A stretch of 5,683 bases of DNA from an uncultured Clostridia bacterium (GTDB lineage: Bacteria; Bacillota; Clostridia; Oscillospirales; Ruminococcaceae), in the NCBI GenBank assembly GCA_947381875.1, contig CANCXY010000223.1:1-5683 (forward strand), given 5' to 3'. Both the position numbers and the translations under genes were made by a program. Shown piece after piece: positions 3,974 through 5,683 of this stretch; the stretch's first letter is position 1, and each line of letters opens with the position of its first letter. A model generated the notes under the pieces. It was not told the origin of the DNA and did no database searches. It saw only the letters and a program-made list of their open reading frames with translations.

Positions 3974-4665
3974 CTGAATCCCTCCCTGAACAGCGCGTCG
4001 ATGCTTTTCCCGTGTTCGGCGCGCAGGGCTTCGGCCTCTCCCGAAAGCCGCACCTGCCCGTTTTCGATCATGACTACGTCGTCCAAAATCGTCTCCACGT
4101 CGCCGATGAGGTGTGTGGAGATCACCAGCGCCGCGTCCTCGCTGTAATTGCGTATGATGGTGTCGAGGATGCGGTCGCGCGCCGCCGGGTCGACCCCGCC
4201 GATCGGCTCATCCAATAAGAACAGCTTCGCTTTCCGGCTCATCACAAGCGCCAACTGCAATTTCTCCCGCGTGCCCTTGCTCATAGCGCCCACGCGGTCG
4301 CGGGGGCCGATTTTCAGTTCGCCCAAAAGCGCTTTGGCCTTTTCCGCGTCGAAATCCGTGTAAAAATCCGCAAACAGCGCCACCGCGTCCTGCGTGCGCA
4401 GGTAGGGCGGCAGGTAATCCCGGTCCGGCAGATAGGCCGTCCGCGCCTTTGTTTCCACGCCGGGCGTTTGGCCGCACACCCGCACCGTGCCTGAAGTGGG
4501 CGTGAGCAGCCCGGCGGCCAGCTTCATCAGCGTGGTTTTGCCGCTGCCGTTCGGCCCCAGCAGGCCTGTGATGCGTCCGCCCGCGAACGACGCCGAAAAG
4601 GCGTTTAGCGCCTTCTTAGGGCCAAAGGCTTTTGTCAGCGCGCTGCATTCCCAAATTGCCTCCAT
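3970..4665 (-). CDS. ABC transporter ATP-binding protein, YtrB-like
   Basis: A 231-residue single nucleotide-binding domain. Walker A is GPNGSGKT at 37-44, the signature motif is MSKGTREK at 128-135, Walker B is KLFLLDEP at 147-154, the D-loop is GGVD at 156-159 and the switch His is 185 (STHL). The usual Q-loop glutamine position carries YLPD (78-81), a variation often seen in this ABC exporter subgroup. The signature is also the SKG variant rather than LSGGQ. The stretch LALVMSRKAKLFLLDEPIG closely resembles YtrB-type proteins, known in Bacillus subtilis from an operon induced by cell-wall antibiotics. It would power export together with the permease at 3119-3973. The start ATG is 1 base after the gntR stop and has AGGAGG 9 bases upstream. 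The substrate is not deducible. Confidence 0.93.
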   Translation of the reverse strand: MEAIWECSALTKAFGPKKALNAFSASFAGGRITGLLGPNGSGKTTLMKLAAGLLTPTSGTVRVCGQTPGVETKARTAYLPDRDYLPPYLRTQDAVALFADFYTDFDAEKAKALLGELKIGPRDRVGAMSKGTREKLQLALVMSRKAKLFLLDEPIGGVDPAARDRILDTIIRNYSEDAALVISTHLIGDVETILDDVVMIENGQVRLSGEAEALRAEHGKSIDALFREGFR

Positions 4666-4666
4666 C

Positions 4667-5044
4667 TTATGTCTCCTCCTGTTCCCGCGCCAGCCAGCTT
4701 TGTAAAAGCGCCAGCGCCTGCGGCGGGCGGAAGCCCAGCCGCGCCATATTTTCTAAAAACTGCCCGATCTGCCCCTGTGCAAGCTGCTCCCGGAGCTGTG
4801 CGATGCGCGCCTCATCCGCGGTGACACTGCGCCCGGCGGTGCGCTGTGTGTTCACAAGCCCCCGCGTTTCCAGCTCCTGCAAAGCCCGCTGCATGGTGTT
4901 CGGGTTCACGGCGGCTCCCGCCGCCATCTCCCGCACGCCCGGCAGACGCTCCCCTGGCTGATATACCCCGGCCGCGACCGCCCGTTCCATCTGCTCGATC
5001 AACTGCAAATAGACAGGCCGGTCCGGCGCGATGTTCCATTCCAT
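4667..5044 (-). CDS. GntR-family regulator, YtrA subfamily
   Basis: A 125-residue protein with an N-terminal winged helix-turn-helix (about residues 8-77: PVYLQLIEQMERAVAAG, PGERLPGVREMA, VNPNTMQRALQELETRGLV, then the wing TQRTAGRSVT). It has a short C-terminal helical tail instead of a large ligand-binding domain. This compact architecture and the VNPNTMQRAL recognition helix are hallmarks of the YtrA subfamily. Such proteins usually repress their own operon with ABC genes. It is the first gene of gntR-ATPase-permease; the start at 5044 follows GAGGTG by 6 bases. The promoter's -10 box lies inside a long palindrome (5061-5088), consistent with autorepression. The inducing signal is unknown, but in relatives it is cell-envelope stress. 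Confidence 0.94.
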   Translation of the reverse strand: MEWNIAPDRPVYLQLIEQMERAVAAGVYQPGERLPGVREMAAGAAVNPNTMQRALQELETRGLVNTQRTAGRSVTADEARIAQLREQLAQGQIGQFLENMARLGFRPPQALALLQSWLAREQEET

Positions 5045-5060
5045 CCAATCACCTCTTGTG

Positions 5061-5088
5061 TTATTGTACTAAGCGCTTAATACAATAA
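5061..5088. promoter_or_regulatory. 28-bp palindromic operator of the gntR-ABC operon
   Basis: The sequence reads TTATTGTACTAAGC followed by GCTTAATACAATAA (centre between 5074 and 5075). Thirteen of fourteen positions pair; the only mismatch is 5069/5080. Three further pairs (5057-5059 with 5090-5092) extend it past one mismatch. It covers most of the -10 box and the expected start of transcription, so a dimeric repressor bound here would block RNA polymerase. The GntR protein encoded directly downstream is the obvious candidate. Confidence 0.8.
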
Positions 5089-5112
5089 TACACGATTTTT
5101 CTGGTTTGTCAA
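5085..5112 (-). promoter_or_regulatory. Promoter of the gntR-ABC operon
   Basis: On the minus strand, a perfect TTGACA (5112-5107), a 16-base spacer and TATTAT (5090-5085, one mismatch to consensus). Transcription would start near 5078, inside the palindrome, giving a leader of about 35 bases. Confidence 0.8.
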
Positions 5113-5122
5113 GAGGTTTGGC

Positions 5123-5168
5123 AAAAAAACAGGGCTGCCGCACATGGGAAACCATGTGCGGCAGCCCT
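5123..5168 (-). terminator. Strong Rho-independent terminator of uppP
   Basis: A perfect 17-bp stem (5131-5147 with 5152-5168) encloses a GAAA loop, TTTC when read on the minus strand. On the minus strand it is followed by G and seven T residues. It lies 17 bases after the uppP stop codon and separates uppP from the gntR promoter only 10 bases further on, so the two units are transcriptionally insulated. Confidence 0.95.
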
Positions 5169-5185
5169 TTGGCCCACCGCCATCC

Positions 5186-5683
5186 CTACGCCGCCGCCGG
5201 CGTCTTCAGCACCAGGAAATATATCAGCACAAGCGCCCCCAGGACGATCCGGTACCAGCCGAACACCTTGAAATCGTGGCGCTTGACGAAATTCATCAGG
5301 AATTTGATGCAGCCGAGGGAGACCAGGAAAGCCGTGAGGCACCCGATAAGCAGGGTGGCCATTTCGCTGTTTTTGAACTCGTTGCCCTCGGCGAAAAATT
5401 TAATGATCTTGATAGCGCTTGCCCCCGCCATTGTCGGGACAGCTAAATAGAACGTGAACTCCGCCGATACCGTCCGCGAGCATCCAATGAGCATTGCGCC
5501 GAGGATTGTCGCGCCCGAACGGCTGGTGCCTGGCACCAGCGCCAGGAGCTGGAAAAAACCAATGAACAGCGCCATGCGGTAGTTGATCTGGTTGATGCGG
5601 CGCACCGCCGGGCGGTGCAGGCCGACCGTGTGTTCCATAATAATAAAGAATACGCCGTACAAAATCAGCATCGCCGAGACGAC
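5186..5683 (-). CDS. uppP: Undecaprenyl-diphosphate phosphatase, C-terminal part (runs off right edge)
   Basis: UppP (BacA) dephosphorylates undecaprenyl pyrophosphate in the membrane, regenerating the lipid carrier for peptidoglycan and other wall polymers; its level affects bacitracin tolerance. The visible 165 residues are the C-terminal part of a protein usually about 270-280 long. The second catalytic motif PGTSRSGATI is present at visible residues 52-61, including the Arg (visible 56) that matches the essential Arg174 of E. coli. It is followed by EFTFYLAVPTMAGAS, also typical. Several hydrophobic helices alternate to the end, where KTPAAA precedes TAG. The first motif, with its Glu-rich active-site helix, lies beyond the edge. 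The frame is open to base 5683, so the first ATG in the window (5671) is internal. A strong terminator follows. Confidence 0.95.
   Translation of the reverse strand, partial: VVSAMLILYGVFFIIMEHTVGLHRPAVRRINQINYRMALFIGFFQLLALVPGTSRSGATILGAMLIGCSRTVSAEFTFYLAVPTMAGASAIKIIKFFAEGNEFKNSEMATLLIGCLTAFLVSLGCIKFLMNFVKRHDFKVFGWYRIVLGALVLIYFLVLKTPAAA

Noticed and set aside
5113..5185. Possible small gene between uppP and gntR
   Set aside because: The whole interval is taken up by the terminator stem, its T tract and short flanks.

Overview
The window looks like chromosomal DNA of a GC-rich anaerobic Firmicute, most likely a gut Clostridia member of the Oscillospiraceae/Ruminococcaceae type. This is an inference from the high-GC codon use, strong AGGAGG-type ribosome binding sites, sigma-A-like promoters with 16-17 bp spacers, a pth-mfd pair, a YtrA-type GntR/ABC operon, and interspersed hairpin repeats of a kind common in that group.

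Layout, left to right. On the minus strand lie the 5' part of mfd (557 to the left edge) and pth (1504-914). The 356 bases between them hold a three-hairpin repeat (591-679) and a 150-bp element bounded by perfect 24-bp inverted repeats (712-861). A clear promoter for pth lies at 1580-1608. Further right is a short minus-strand transcription unit with its own promoter (1819-1847), a folded body and a strong terminator (1707-1736). It contains no convincing gene and may be a small RNA. It sits directly downstream of a 101-residue conserved-looking protein of unknown function (2161-1856). A divergent intergenic region (2162-2522) holds promoters in both directions and a second, inverted copy of the hairpin repeat. 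The plus-strand gene at 2523-3044 encodes an XRE-type regulator with a two-helix membrane tail and has an exact-consensus promoter.

The right half is a minus-strand operon, gntR (5044-4667), ABC ATPase (4665-3970) and ABC-2 permease (3973-3119). The genes are tightly spaced (1 base, then a 4-base ATGA overlap). The promoter overlaps a near-perfect 28-bp palindrome, the expected autoregulatory operator. Upstream of it, separated by a 17-bp-stem terminator, is the C-terminal part of uppP (bacA), undecaprenyl-diphosphate phosphatase, which enters from the right edge.

Functionally, the right half has a cell-envelope theme: lipid-carrier recycling by UppP next to a YtrA/YtrB-like exporter operon of the type that responds to cell-wall antibiotics in Bacillus. 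The left half is housekeeping: peptidyl-tRNA recycling and transcription-coupled repair. I do not see a clearly new multi-gene system. The least explained items are the candidate small RNA, the two repeat types and the 101-residue protein.
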